Of a DNA stretch of 64,000 nt, positions 1 to 8,377 are shown piece after piece. Under the pieces are notes generated by a model. The model was not told the DNA's origin and made no database searches. It saw only the letters and a program-made list of their open reading frames with translations. The first letter of the stretch is position 1, and each line of letters starts with the position of its first letter. Position numbers and translations under genes: made by a program. This DNA is from Allosediminivita pacifica (GTDB taxonomy: Bacteria > Pseudomonadota > Alphaproteobacteria > Rhodobacterales > Rhodobacteraceae): NCBI RefSeq assembly GCF_003054175.1, contig NZ_QBKN01000001.1:62001-126000 (forward strand), written 5' to 3'.

Positions 1-176
1 TGGGCCATGACCGCGTGCTGCTTGTGGGCGATGCGCCCTACTACGGGCGCTTCGGTTTCACCCGGCTCGAGGACGTCACCATGCCGCCGCCGACGAACCC
101 GGACCGGGTGCTCGGCGTTTCCCTCACGCCCGGCGCCTGGCAGGGCGTGTCGGGGGATGTGACACGCGCGGCTTGA
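1..176 (+). CDS. GNAT N-acetyltransferase, C-terminal fragment
   Basis: The reading frame is open from the left window edge and ends at TGA 174-176, giving 57 visible residues. The fragment contains DAPYYGRFGF, the motif of the last strand and helix of YhbS-like GNAT acetyltransferases, where a Tyr-Phe rich segment closes the acetyl-CoA fold. The start and the acetyl-CoA binding loop lie outside the window, so the substrate cannot be judged. The next gene begins 53 bp downstream in the same direction, so co-transcription is possible. Confidence 0.7.
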   Translation, partial: GHDRVLLVGDAPYYGRFGFTRLEDVTMPPPTNPDRVLGVSLTPGAWQGVSGDVTRAA

Positions 177-229
177 ACCGGGGCGCGCAACCGCCAATCT
201 GGGTAGGGCAGGGCAACGGAGGCAGTGCC

Positions 230-988
230 ATGACGGGAACCGAGATCATCGCCATCGACGTGCAGGGGGAATTGGCCGCGCTCGAGAAGCGGCACCGTGC
301 CGCCAACTCGGTGGGGATGCAGGTGCTCAACATCGTGGGCACGCAGGCCGAGAACCTGCTTGAACGCCTGCCGGACCGTGTGAAGGACCGGCTGGAGGAA
401 ACCACGGGTCGGGCGCTCGAAACAGCAGCCCGCGCGGCGGCCGGGTCGCGCGCCGTGGTGCCGGATCAGAAGGGCTGGCTCAACACCGCGATGACCACGG
501 CCATGGGGGCCGTGGGCGGAGCCGGCGGCCTGCCCACTGCGCTGGCCGAGCTACCCGTGACCACGACGGTGCTGCTGCGCGCGATCCAGGGGATCGCCGC
601 CGAGCACGGCTTCGATCCGGCCGATCCCGAGATCCTGCGCGCCTGCCTGGCCGTGTTTGCCTCGGCCGGGCCGCTGGCCGAGGATGATGGCGCCGACATG
701 GCCTTTCTCTCGGCGCGGCTGACGCTGACGGGGGCCACGATGCACGGCGTGATCGCCCGCGTGGCGCCGCGGCTTGCCACCGTTCTGGGGCAGAAGCTTG
801 CGGCGCAGACGATCCCGATCCTGGGGGCCGCTGCGGGGGCTGCGACGAACTATGCCTATACCAGCTACTACCAGCAGATGGCGCATGTGAGCTTTGGCCT
901 TCGGGCCCTGTCAGAGCGCAGCGGCATCCCGCAGGAGCATCTGACCGCGGATCTGCGCAGCCGTTTGCAGGTGCAGAAACAGCGCTGA
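230..988 (+). CDS. EcsC family protein
   Basis: This 252-residue protein resembles the EcsC family, named after the third gene of the Bacillus ecs ABC operon but found without transporter genes in many alphaproteobacteria. Its molecular function is unknown. Visible features are a helical N-terminus, a small-residue segment rich in Gly/Ala (TTAMGAVGGAGGLPTALAELP), and a second Ala/Gly-rich stretch near residue 200 (ILGAAAGAATNYAYTSYY). Both may associate with membranes, although neither is a convincing transmembrane helix. ATG 230 was chosen because ACGGAGG sits 8 bp upstream; a TTG at 173 in the same frame lacks a ribosome site and would overlap the previous gene. Confidence 0.75.
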   Translation: MTGTEIIAIDVQGELAALEKRHRAANSVGMQVLNIVGTQAENLLERLPDRVKDRLEETTGRALETAARAAAGSRAVVPDQKGWLNTAMTTAMGAVGGAGGLPTALAELPVTTTVLLRAIQGIAAEHGFDPADPEILRACLAVFASAGPLAEDDGADMAFLSARLTLTGATMHGVIARVAPRLATVLGQKLAAQTIPILGAAAGAATNYAYTSYYQQMAHVSFGLRALSERSGIPQEHLTADLRSRLQVQKQR

Positions 989-1034
989 CCGGGGAGGGTT
1001 TCTAACCTCACCTTAACCTTACCCCTCTATCAAG

Positions 1035-1266
1035 GGAATCGAGCGGAGTTCGGGCGGAACAGCCCGCCGCGAGAGGCCCTCGATTCCGGCACGGCCCCGG
1101 CGGGCGATTCAAAATGGATCGCCCGCTTCTTCGGGGCGGGAAGAAACGGTCAAAGGCCGGTCGCGCAGAACGTGCGGCACAGGCGCGGGCACCAAAAGGT
1201 GTGACCGCGCGGGAAATCCGGAACCTCGGTCCCGGTCGCGGCGAAATCCTGCGGCCGGGCTTTTTT
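1035..1266 (+). ncRNA. candidate structured RNA or long structured 3' UTR
   Basis: The 295-bp gap between the EcsC gene and ptsP has no convincing ORF but contains a chain of perfect inverted repeats. GGAATCGAG at 1035-1043 pairs with 1079-1087. GCGGGCGAT at 1100-1108 pairs with 1118-1126 across a 9-nt loop. GCGCGG at 1183-1188 pairs with 1205-1210, with an inner CACC/GGTG stem and AAAA loop. A 9-bp stem followed by six T residues comes last. Such order is more than expected from GC content alone. It could be an independent sRNA or the 3' UTR of the EcsC mRNA. I see no clear promoter between 989 and 1034, and it matches none of the RNAs I know (RNase P, tmRNA, SRP). Confidence 0.35.
1231..1266 (+). 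terminator. Rho-independent terminator
   Basis: CCCGGTCGC (1231-1239) pairs fully, with one G-U pair, with GCGGCCGGG (1251-1259) around an 11-nt loop and is followed by C and six T residues at 1261-1266. It works on the plus strand only and ends 17 bp before the stop codon of the convergent ptsP gene. Confidence 0.75.
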
Positions 1267-1283
1267 GTCTTCGTGCCGCGTCC

Positions 1284-3524
1284 TCAGGTCAGTTCGCGCA
1301 GGTAGTCCATCACCGCCGGCCGTACGGTTTGTTCTCCGTCCGCGATGGCCCTATCGATGACCCCCCGCAGGTCGTCGAGCCGGGTGCGCATCATGAGGCT
1401 CTTGACCGGGCCGATGGAGGCCGGGCGCATGGAGAGCATCCGGAAGCCCATCGCGGCCAGCACCAACGCCTCGATCGGCCGGCCGGCGTCCTCGCCGCAG
1501 AAGGACAGCGGCGTGCCGCTCGTTTCGCAGCGCTCCACGATGCGTTCGAGGAAGGACAGGAACGAGGCGTTGAGCGTGTCGTAGCGACGCCGGACCAGCT
1601 CGTTTTCTCGATCTGCGGCAAAGAAGAACTGCTTGAGATCGTTGCCGCCCACCGAGAGGAAATCGACCTCGTCGAAAAGCTTCTGGCTCGCGAAGCCGAG
1701 GCTCGGGGTCTCGAGCATGGCGCCGATCTCGAGTTTCTCGGGCAGGGTGTGGCCCAGCCGTTCCTCGCGGGCGACGGCCTTGCTGACTTCTTCGCGGGCG
1801 GCCAAGAATTCCTCGTACTGCGCGATGAAGGGGAACATGACGGCGAGCGGCCGCCCGTTGGCGGCGCGCAGGAGCGCCTGAAGCTGCATTCGCAGCACGC
1901 CCGGCTTGTCGAGCCCGACGCGGATCGCGCGCCAGCCGAGCGCGGGGTTCGGCTCGTCTATGGGCTTCATGTAGGGCAGCACCTTGTCGGAGCCGATGTC
2001 GAGCGTGCGGAACACCACGCGGCGGTCTTCGGCCGCGTCGAGAACGCGCGAATAGAGCTGCACCAGCTCGGTCCGGCGGGGCATCTTGTTGCGGATCAGG
2101 AACTGCAGCTCGGTGCGGAACAGACCGACGCCCTCGGCCCCCGATCCGTGGAGCGAGGGGAGGTCCGCCATGAGCCCGGCGTTCATGTGCAGCCCGATCC
2201 GGGTACCGCAGGCGCTGATGCAGTCGGTATCGCGGATCGAGGCATAGCGTTCCTGGGCCTTGGCCTGCATGGCCATCTTGTCGCGGAAGGCGTTGTTGAC
2301 GGAATCGTCGGGGCGCAGGTGCACCACGCCCTGGTCGCCATCGACCAGGATTCGATCCCCGTTCAGCGCCTCGTTGGTGATCCGTTCAGCGTGGATGACC
2401 AGCGGGATCGCCAGTGCGCGCGCCACGATGGCGGCGTGACTGCCGACCGAGCCTTCTTCGAGCACCACGCCCCTGAGCTGGCGACCGTATTCGAGCAGTT
2501 CCCCGGGGCCGATGTTGCGGGCGATGAGGATCGGGTCGTCGGGCATCTCGGAGCCGGTCTCGCGGCCCTGGCCGGTCAGGATGCGCAGCAGGCGGTTCGA
2601 CAGGTCATCGAGATCGTGCAACCGGTCGCGCAGGTAGGCGTCGGTCGCCTGCGCGAGTCGGGCGCGGGCCTGGCTCTGTTCCTTCTCGACGGCGGCCTCG
2701 GCCGAGAGGCCGCGTGCGATGTCCTCTTCCATGCGACGCAGCCAGCCCTTCGAATTGGCGAACATCCGGTAGGCCTCGAGCACCTGGGCCTGATCACCCT
2801 CGGCCCCGGCACCGGCCAGCATCTCGTCGACGCCGATCCGAAGCCGGTCGACGGCCTCGACCAGCCGCTTGCGTTCGCTTTCGGGGTCGTCGGCGACCAT
2901 GTTGGTGACCACGACGCGGGGTTCGTGCAGCCAGACATGGCCCATGGCCGCGCCCTCCTGTCCGGTGGTGCCGCGGAACAGGACCGCCTGCGTGTGCCGC
3001 GCGCTGAGGGCCGCGCCCTCGCCGACAAAGGCGCCGAGTTCGGCCATCTCGGCCAGCACCATGGCGACGACCTCGAGCGCGTAGACTTCGTCGTCGGTGA
3101 AGCGGCGCTGGTGCTTGGACTGCACGACGAGTACGCCGAGCTTTTCGCCCAGACGCTGGATCGGCACGCCGAGAAAGCTGGAATAGATCTCCTCGCCCGT
3201 CTCGGGCATGTAGCGGAAGCCGCGCTCTGCGGGGGCATCGGCGGTGTTCACGATCTTGCCAGTCCGGGCGACGCGACCGACAAGGCCTTCGCCCAGTCGC
3301 ATGCGTGTCTGGTGAACGGCCTCGGGCTTCAGGCCCTCGGTCGCGCAGAGTTCGAGCGTTTCGTCGTCGCGGAAGAGGTAGATCGAGCAGACCTCGGTGC
3401 CGATGGAATCGGCCGTGAGGAAGGTGATCTTGTCGAGCCGGGCCTGTCCGGCGGCCTCTTCGGCCATCGTGTCGCGCAGGCGCCGCAGCAGTTTGCGGCT
3501 TTCGCTTTCAAGACCATCCGCCAT
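1284..3524 (-). CDS. ptsP: Phosphoenolpyruvate-protein phosphotransferase PtsP (EI-Ntr)
   Basis: This is enzyme I of the nitrogen phosphotransferase system: it takes phosphate from PEP onto a histidine and passes it to NPr, a regulatory rather than a sugar-uptake chain. The 746 residues contain an N-terminal GAF domain (about 17-165), the HPr-binding/phosphohistidine part with GSHAAIVAR (active His about 363), and a C-terminal PEP-binding TIM barrel ending with the conserved SFCGEDAG and LSMRPASIG segments. The start ATG 3524 gives the usual family length and begins MADGLESESRK; GGGAGGAG lies about 12 bp upstream, a slightly long spacing. It shares orientation with the chemoreceptor and lysC upstream, but the 195-bp gap suggests a separate promoter. 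Confidence 0.95.
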   Translation of the reverse strand: MADGLESESRKLLRRLRDTMAEEAAGQARLDKITFLTADSIGTEVCSIYLFRDDETLELCATEGLKPEAVHQTRMRLGEGLVGRVARTGKIVNTADAPAERGFRYMPETGEEIYSSFLGVPIQRLGEKLGVLVVQSKHQRRFTDDEVYALEVVAMVLAEMAELGAFVGEGAALSARHTQAVLFRGTTGQEGAAMGHVWLHEPRVVVTNMVADDPESERKRLVEAVDRLRIGVDEMLAGAGAEGDQAQVLEAYRMFANSKGWLRRMEEDIARGLSAEAAVEKEQSQARARLAQATDAYLRDRLHDLDDLSNRLLRILTGQGRETGSEMPDDPILIARNIGPGELLEYGRQLRGVVLEEGSVGSHAAIVARALAIPLVIHAERITNEALNGDRILVDGDQGVVHLRPDDSVNNAFRDKMAMQAKAQERYASIRDTDCISACGTRIGLHMNAGLMADLPSLHGSGAEGVGLFRTELQFLIRNKMPRRTELVQLYSRVLDAAEDRRVVFRTLDIGSDKVLPYMKPIDEPNPALGWRAIRVGLDKPGVLRMQLQALLRAANGRPLAVMFPFIAQYEEFLAAREEVSKAVAREERLGHTLPEKLEIGAMLETPSLGFASQKLFDEVDFLSVGGNDLKQFFFAADRENELVRRRYDTLNASFLSFLERIVERCETSGTPLSFCGEDAGRPIEALVLAAMGFRMLSMRPASIGPVKSLMMRTRLDDLRGVIDRAIADGEQTVRPAVMDYLRELT

Positions 3525-3719
3525 CTGGGCCGTCGGCTCCTCCCGGGTGCGTTCCGGGCACCAGCTATAGGCGAGTTGAGCGGGGAAGGGAAAGCGGATT
3601 GCTTGCCGCAGCGCAATGGCGTCCATGCTGCGTTGCGGCATTCGGGGGCCTTGCCCGCTTCGGCAGCACGCGGGGGTCGTGGTCCGGACCGCGGGCCAAG
3701 GCCGCGCTTACGGGAGGGC

Positions 3720-5243
3720 TCAGGAGGCTGCTTCCTCGCCGATCGGCAGGTCCGCGCGGCGGCGGCCGTATTGCTCGCCGTTGTCCTTGCGCCACTTCTC
3801 GACGATGCTCGCGCGCGTGTCGTTCTCGGGCTCGTCGGTCTGCAGCGTGCCCATGAGCTTCTGCACCCGGTCCGCGTCGGCATGAAGCGCGTTCATGCGG
3901 TCGTTGGTCTGGTCGACCATCGCCGCGTTCTGCTGCGTGATGGTGTCGAGCTGGGTGACGCTGACGTTCACCTCGTCGAGGCCGCGGGACTGCTGGCGGC
4001 TGGCTTCGTTGATCTCGCTCGAGAGCTTGGAAACCTGTTCGAAGCTTTGGATCAGGCCGGTAAGGCTGGTCTTCGCGCGGCCTACCAGCGTCACGCCGTG
4101 TTCCACCTGGTCGCGGCTTTCGCTGATCAGCACCTTGATCTCGCGCGCGGCCTCGGAGGAGTGGGCGGCGAGCGAGCGGACTTCGCCCGCGACGACGGCA
4201 AAGCCGCGGCCTGCCTCTCCGGCACGGGCGGCTTCGACCCCGGCGTTGAGCGCGAGCAGGTTGGTCTGGAAGGCGATGTCGTCGATGAGGGTCGTGATCT
4301 GGGAGATCTGCTCGGACGATGTCTTGATCCCGTCCATGGCCTGGGCGGTTTCCTCGACGATGGAGGCGCTGTTTCCCGCTTCGTGCGCGGCTTCGCGCGC
4401 AACGCCATCGGCGTTGACCGTGTACTTGGATGTTTCGGCCACGCTGTTGGTGATCTCTTCCATGGCGGCGGCGGTTTCCTCGAGCGAGGCGGCCTGGCTG
4501 TTGGTGCGCTGCGACAGGTCCTCGGCCGAGCCGCGAACCTCTTCGACAAGCGCCATGAGCGTGGTCATGGCCTCCTTCACGTTGCGCAGCACGTAGCTCA
4601 ACCGGTCGATGGCGCCATTAAGCTTCTCGCGAAGGAACTCGTACCTGACCGGGAAATCGCTCACCTCGGAGGAGGGGATGCGATAGGTCAGGTTACCTGT
4701 GGCGATGGCCTCGATCGCGAGGTCGAGGTGGTGAACTGCGAGGGTCTGTTCCTCGTTCCAGACCTGGAAGGTGACGGTGGTGACCCGTTCGGTGTCGAGC
4801 GCGAAGGCGCGGCTGAGCGCACCGATGAGCTTCTTGGTGCGCTGGCGCTTGCCCGGGCGGAAGCCCTTGCAGCACTCGTCAACGAGCATGTCCATCATGC
4901 AGGCGGAAGCATCGGCGTAGGCCGACATGTAGATGTGCAGCGGCAGGTCGATGCGGGCATGCGTGCGGCCGATCCGTTCGATCGAGGCTTCGTAGTCGGC
5001 ATCGAACGTGCCGGAGAAGAGCCGTTCCCAGTGTTTCTTCTGGGCGTTGCGGGCGCCGCGAACCATGTCGTCGCCGTCGAAGAAGCCCGCGGCCTCCGGG
5101 TCGGCCAGTGCGCGGGCGTAGAAGCGTTCCAGTACCTTGTCGACCTTGGGCATCAGGATGCGGCCGGCCTCGGCGACATGGGCGCGCGTGGCCTCGTTCA
5201 GGTCGAACTGCTGCAGTTTCTTGTTCAGGTCATCGCTGCGCAA
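3720..5243 (-). CDS. Globin-coupled methyl-accepting chemotaxis protein
   Basis: This is a soluble chemoreceptor of 507 residues with no transmembrane helix. Residues about 10-160 form a protoglobin domain; [10 protein letters not shown] carries the likely proximal heme histidine (about His95), as in HemAT aerotaxis sensors. A HAMP-like segment follows near 195-245. The C-terminal half is an MCP signalling domain with the hairpin tip [19 protein letters not shown] (about 365-385). The start is TTG 5243, chosen because GAGGAGG lies 7 bp upstream, whereas the longer frame has no ribosome site. By family knowledge it senses oxygen or another diatomic gas and signals to CheA. No che genes are nearby, so it must work with kinases encoded elsewhere. 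Confidence 0.9.
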   Translation of the reverse strand: MRSDDLNKKLQQFDLNEATRAHVAEAGRILMPKVDKVLERFYARALADPEAAGFFDGDDMVRGARNAQKKHWERLFSGTFDADYEASIERIGRTHARIDLPLHIYMSAYADASACMMDMLVDECCKGFRPGKRQRTKKLIGALSRAFALDTERVTTVTFQVWNEEQTLAVHHLDLAIEAIATGNLTYRIPSSEVSDFPVRYEFLREKLNGAIDRLSYVLRNVKEAMTTLMALVEEVRGSAEDLSQRTNSQAASLEETAAAMEEITNSVAETSKYTVNADGVAREAAHEAGNSASIVEETAQAMDGIKTSSEQISQITTLIDDIAFQTNLLALNAGVEAARAGEAGRGFAVVAGEVRSLAAHSSEAAREIKVLISESRDQVEHGVTLVGRAKTSLTGLIQSFEQVSKLSSEINEASRQQSRGLDEVNVSVTQLDTITQQNAAMVDQTNDRMNALHADADRVQKLMGTLQTDEPENDTRASIVEKWRKDNGEQYGRRRADLPIGEEAAS

Positions 5244-5423
5244 GGCGTCGCCTCCTCGTCTCGGGTGGGAGGTGCATAGCGCAGGGGTGAAGAACAAAGG
5301 TTTAACGGCGGCCGGGCAGAGGGCGGACTACCGCCATCCGTCGCGGAAGAAAAATCTGGGGTATTTTCGATAATGCAGGGGGCTGCCCGGCCCGGTGGCC
5401 CGGGGCGGGCTGGATCCGTCCGT

Positions 5424-5450
5424 CAGGGTGTCCCTTCGCGGGACACCGCT
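5424..5450 (-). terminator. Stem-loop just after lysC
   Basis: GGTGTCCC (5427-5434) pairs perfectly with GGGACACC (5440-5447) over a 5-nt loop and begins within a few bases of the lysC stop. There is no T run on either strand, so it is not a classical terminator; it could protect the 3' end or mark Rho-dependent termination. Confidence 0.4.
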
Positions 5451-5451
5451 G

Positions 5452-6690
5452 TCAGCCTTCCTTTTCGAGCTCGAAAGCGTCGTGCAGCGCCTGCACGGCA
5501 AGCTCCATGTATTTCCGGTCGATCAGGACCGAGATCTTGATCTCCGAGGTGGTGATGACCTTGATGTTGATCCCCTCGTCCGAGAGCACCTTGAACATCT
5601 TCGAGGCCACACCCGCCGCCGACCGCATGCCGATGCCCACGACCGATACCTTGGAGACGCGGTCGTCGGTGACGAGACCGTGGAAGTTGACCGAACCGCT
5701 GTCCTTGGCGGCGTTCAGCGCCTTCTCTGCCCGCGTGATCTGGTTGATCGGCAGCGAGAAGGTCATGTCGGTGCGACCCTCCTCCGAGATGTTCTGGACG
5801 ATCATGTCCACGTTCACCCCGGCCTCGGCCAGCGGACCGAAGATGGCCGCGGCGATACCGGGCCGGTCGGCGACGCTCACCAGGGTCATCTTGGCCTCGT
5901 CCCGCGAATGGGCAACGCCCGCCACAACCTTGCTTTCCATGATGTCCTCCTCGTCGCAGACCAGCGTCCCGGCCGCGTCCGACTGTTCCTCGAAACTCGA
6001 CAGCACCCGCAGGCGCACCTTGTAGCGCATCGCCAGCTCGACCGAGCGGGTCTGCAGGACCTTCGCCCCGAGGCTGGCCAGTTCCAGCATCTCCTCGAAG
6101 GCGATCTTGTCCAGCTTGCGGGCCTTCTCGCAGATCCGCGGGTCGGTGGTGTAGACCCCGTCCACGTCGGTGTAGATGTCGCAGCGCTCCGCGCCGAAGG
6201 CCGCAGCGAAGGCCACAGCCGTGGTGTCGCTCCCGCCCCGGCCCAGCGTGGTGATGCGGCCCTCGGGGCTGATGCCCTGGAAGCCCGCGACCACGGCCAC
6301 CTTCATTCCTTCGCCGAACTTGCGGCTGATGTTGTCGGTGGGGATTTCCTCGATCCGGGCCGAGGAATGCGCCGAATTGGTCTTGAGCGGCACCTGCCAG
6401 CCCTGCCAGCTGCGTGCGGGCACGTCCATTTCCTGAAGGGTGAGGGCCATGAGCCCGGCGGTCACGTTCTCGCCCGAGCTGACGACGGCGTCGTATTCCC
6501 GTGCGTCGAAGAAGGGCGAGGTTTCCTCTACCATGCCGACGAGCTTGTTGGTCTCGCCCGACATGGCGCTGACGATGACGATGACGTCATAGCCCTTGGA
6601 TACTTCCACTCCGACGCGCTTGGCGGCGCGCCGGATGCGGTCGAGGGTGGCGACGGAGGTGCCGCCGAATTTCATGACGAGAACGGGCAT
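5452..6690 (-). CDS. lysC: Aspartate kinase
   Basis: Aspartokinase phosphorylates aspartate, the first step to lysine, threonine, methionine and diaminopimelate. The 412 residues start with MPVLVMKFGGTSVA, the nucleotide-binding KFGGTS motif. The kinase domain runs to about 245 (with FQGISPEGRITTLGRGGSDT) and is followed by two ACT domains for feedback inhibition (about 265-405), as in monofunctional class aspartokinases. ATG 6690 is preceded by GGGGAGC about 5 bp away and gives the normal length; further upstream the frame has no conserved sequence. It stands alone between the chemoreceptor gene and an NTF2-like gene. Confidence 0.96.
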   Translation of the reverse strand: MPVLVMKFGGTSVATLDRIRRAAKRVGVEVSKGYDVIVIVSAMSGETNKLVGMVEETSPFFDAREYDAVVSSGENVTAGLMALTLQEMDVPARSWQGWQVPLKTNSAHSSARIEEIPTDNISRKFGEGMKVAVVAGFQGISPEGRITTLGRGGSDTTAVAFAAAFGAERCDIYTDVDGVYTTDPRICEKARKLDKIAFEEMLELASLGAKVLQTRSVELAMRYKVRLRVLSSFEEQSDAAGTLVCDEEDIMESKVVAGVAHSRDEAKMTLVSVADRPGIAAAIFGPLAEAGVNVDMIVQNISEEGRTDMTFSLPINQITRAEKALNAAKDSGSVNFHGLVTDDRVSKVSVVGIGMRSAAGVASKMFKVLSDEGINIKVITTSEIKISVLIDRKYMELAVQALHDAFELEKEG

Positions 6691-6801
6691 GTGTGCTCCC
6701 CGGGGTCTTCGATTGCCGGGCGTCTTAGGCTTGCCCCTGCGAAAGGGCAAGAGAGTGCAGGGCGATGTGGCAACGGGCGGACCATATTTGCCGCCTTGTG
6801 C

Positions 6802-7269
6802 CTAATGGCTGTAACGGGTCGCTTCCAGATCGCCGGTGTTCACGTGGGTTTCCTTGCCGGGCGCCACATCGGTGTTTTGCGCGCTGACGGCAAGCCAGCC
6901 ATCGGAAAAGCGCCGCATGACGAAGGTGAGGATGGTCTGGCGCGGGCCCGCGGTGCTGCCGTCGGGGGCAAGCTGGCCGGTCATGTGCAGCCGGCAGCGC
7001 ACGACGGCGCTGTCATCGCACAATAGGCGGGTCTCGGTCCGGCCGGCGCGGAGGGTCGTTTCGGCGAAGAAGCTCTTCAGCGCATAGTCATGGGGTGCCG
7101 CAATCGCGTCGCGCCCGCGCCACCAGAGCCCGGTGACGTTCACGAAATCCGCATCCTCGGTGAAGAGGGCCGCGATACCGGTGCCGCTGCGGGCGTGCCA
7201 GGCCCTGATGAAGGCCGCGACGATGTCGCCCGGGGACGCGAGCGGCTCAGAAGGGATGGGGCTGGCCAT
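6802..7269 (-). CDS. NTF2-like (SgcJ/DUF4440 type) protein
   Basis: A 155-residue protein with the SnoaL/NTF2-like fold signature: an N-terminal helix (IVAAFIRAWHARSGTGIAAL), FTEDADFVNVTGLWWRGRDAI, and C-terminal strands ending ILTFVMRRFSDGWLAVSAQN. Members called SgcJ/EcaC/oxidoreductase family or DUF4440 have varied or unknown ligands, so no reaction is assigned. Its ATG lies inside the 3' end of the upstream SDR gene (23-bp overlap), so the two are translationally linked and likely form an operon with DUF1178. Confidence 0.75.
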   Translation of the reverse strand: MASPIPSEPLASPGDIVAAFIRAWHARSGTGIAALFTEDADFVNVTGLWWRGRDAIAAPHDYALKSFFAETTLRAGRTETRLLCDDSAVVRCRLHMTGQLAPDGSTAGPRQTILTFVMRRFSDGWLAVSAQNTDVAPGKETHVNTGDLEATRYSH

Positions 7270-7894
7270 CCCAGGTCTCGAAACAGCCGGTGTTGGCAAG
7301 GCCGAGGGCGTCGAGGCGCGCCATGAGGCCTTGGGCCGATTCTTCGACCGAGATCGCGGCGCTCTCGCCGCCCATGTCGGTGCGCACCCAGCCGGGGTGG
7401 TAGATCCCGACGGCAATGCCCTCTGACTTCAAATCGACGGCGAGGTTGCGCCCGAGGTTCAGCGCGGCCGCCTTGGAGGCGCGGTAGATGTAGCTGCCGC
7501 CCGGGGCCCGTTCGTCCGAGGCCATCTGCGAGCTGATGATCGCGATGCGGGGATCGGTGCCCTGCCGCAGGTTCGGCAGCAGCGCCTGAACGGCGAGGAA
7601 GACGCCGGTGACGTTGGTGGCAAAGGTCTCGGCCCACATCTCGGGCGGATAACCACGTTCGAGCGACTGTCCCTTGTCGGGATAGATGCCGGCGTTGCAG
7701 ATCAGCGCGTCGAGCGGCTGGCCCTCCAGCCGGTCGGCCAGCGCGCGCTGCGATCCCGGGTCGGTCACGTCGAGCGGCAGGAGGCCGTCGCCTGCGCTGC
7801 GGGCGGTGCCCTGCGCGTCGTCGCCCCGGGCGGTAAAGCCCTGCAGAAGTGCCGCGCCGATGCCGCGGCTGGCGCCGGTGATCAGGACCCGCAT
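7247..7894 (-). CDS. SDR family oxidoreductase
   Basis: A 215-residue short-chain dehydrogenase/reductase. The Rossmann motif is ITGASRGIGAAL near the N-terminus, NAG appears as LICNAGIYP, the catalytic Ser is in ISSQMAS, and the Tyr-Lys pair is in YIYRASKAAALN. The PG motif after the active site is present as YHPGWVRTDMGG. Substrate and cofactor preference cannot be read; the short length resembles the C-factor/carbonyl reductase-like SDRs. Start ATG 7894 lies 7 bp after the DUF1178 stop, and the 3' end overlaps the NTF2-like gene, so the three form a compact operon. Confidence 0.85.
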   Translation of the reverse strand: MRVLITGASRGIGAALLQGFTARGDDAQGTARSAGDGLLPLDVTDPGSQRALADRLEGQPLDALICNAGIYPDKGQSLERGYPPEMWAETFATNVTGVFLAVQALLPNLRQGTDPRIAIISSQMASDERAPGGSYIYRASKAAALNLGRNLAVDLKSEGIAVGIYHPGWVRTDMGGESAAISVEESAQGLMARLDALGLANTGCFETWDGQPHPF

Positions 7895-7901
7895 GATGAC
7901 C

Positions 7902-8327
7902 TCAGTTGCTGTTTCGCGTGGGACGGAAGGGCAGGGGGGCGATGGGCACGCCATCCTCGACGAGCTTGCGGGCCTCTTCGCCGCGCGTCTCGCCCCAGAT
8001 GGGGCGCTGGTCGACCTCGCCCGCGTGCATGGCCCGCGCTTCGCGCGCGAAGGAGGTGCCCACGTATTCCGAGTTCGCCTCGACATGGGCGCGCAGCTTT
8101 GCCAGCGCCTGTTCGGCCTCGGAGCGTGGCTCGGACAGGCGGGTGCCGCGGTCGGCCTTGTCCTTGGTCGCGACATTCGGTGCCATGAGCGATTTTTCGA
8201 CATCGGTGGCGCCACAGGTGGTGCAGGCGACCATCCCCGCCTGCTGAAGCTTGTCAAAGGCGCCCGCCGACTGGAACCAGCTGTCGAACTCGTGCCCCTT
8301 GGTGCATTTGAGGGTGTAGTGGATCAT
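7902..8327 (-). CDS. DUF1178 family protein
   Basis: A 141-residue conserved alphaproteobacterial protein of unknown function. The N-terminus MIHYTLKCTKGHEFDSWFQS and the later ACTTCGATDVEKSLMAP form a zinc-ribbon-like arrangement: one Cys near residue 7 and a CxxC pair near 37-40. A basic linker is followed by a conserved C-terminal segment containing GEARAMHAGEVD-like residues and ending PLPFRPTRNSN. ATG 8327 gives the common family start. The SDR gene follows after 7 bp. Zinc binding is inference from the Cys pattern. Confidence 0.85.
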   Translation of the reverse strand: MIHYTLKCTKGHEFDSWFQSAGAFDKLQQAGMVACTTCGATDVEKSLMAPNVATKDKADRGTRLSEPRSEAEQALAKLRAHVEANSEYVGTSFAREARAMHAGEVDQRPIWGETRGEEARKLVEDGVPIAPLPFRPTRNSN

Positions 8328-8377
8328 CTGCCCGAACTTTCTACGTCCGCCGCAAGATAGGGATCGCACGTCCGGCT

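Noticed and set aside
1329-5279. A very long plus-strand open frame (over 1300 codons)
   Set aside because: It is antisense to ptsP and the chemoreceptor gene, both of which have clear family motifs. Its translation is rich in Gly, His, Ala and Asp with no domain, the usual shadow of high-GC coding DNA.
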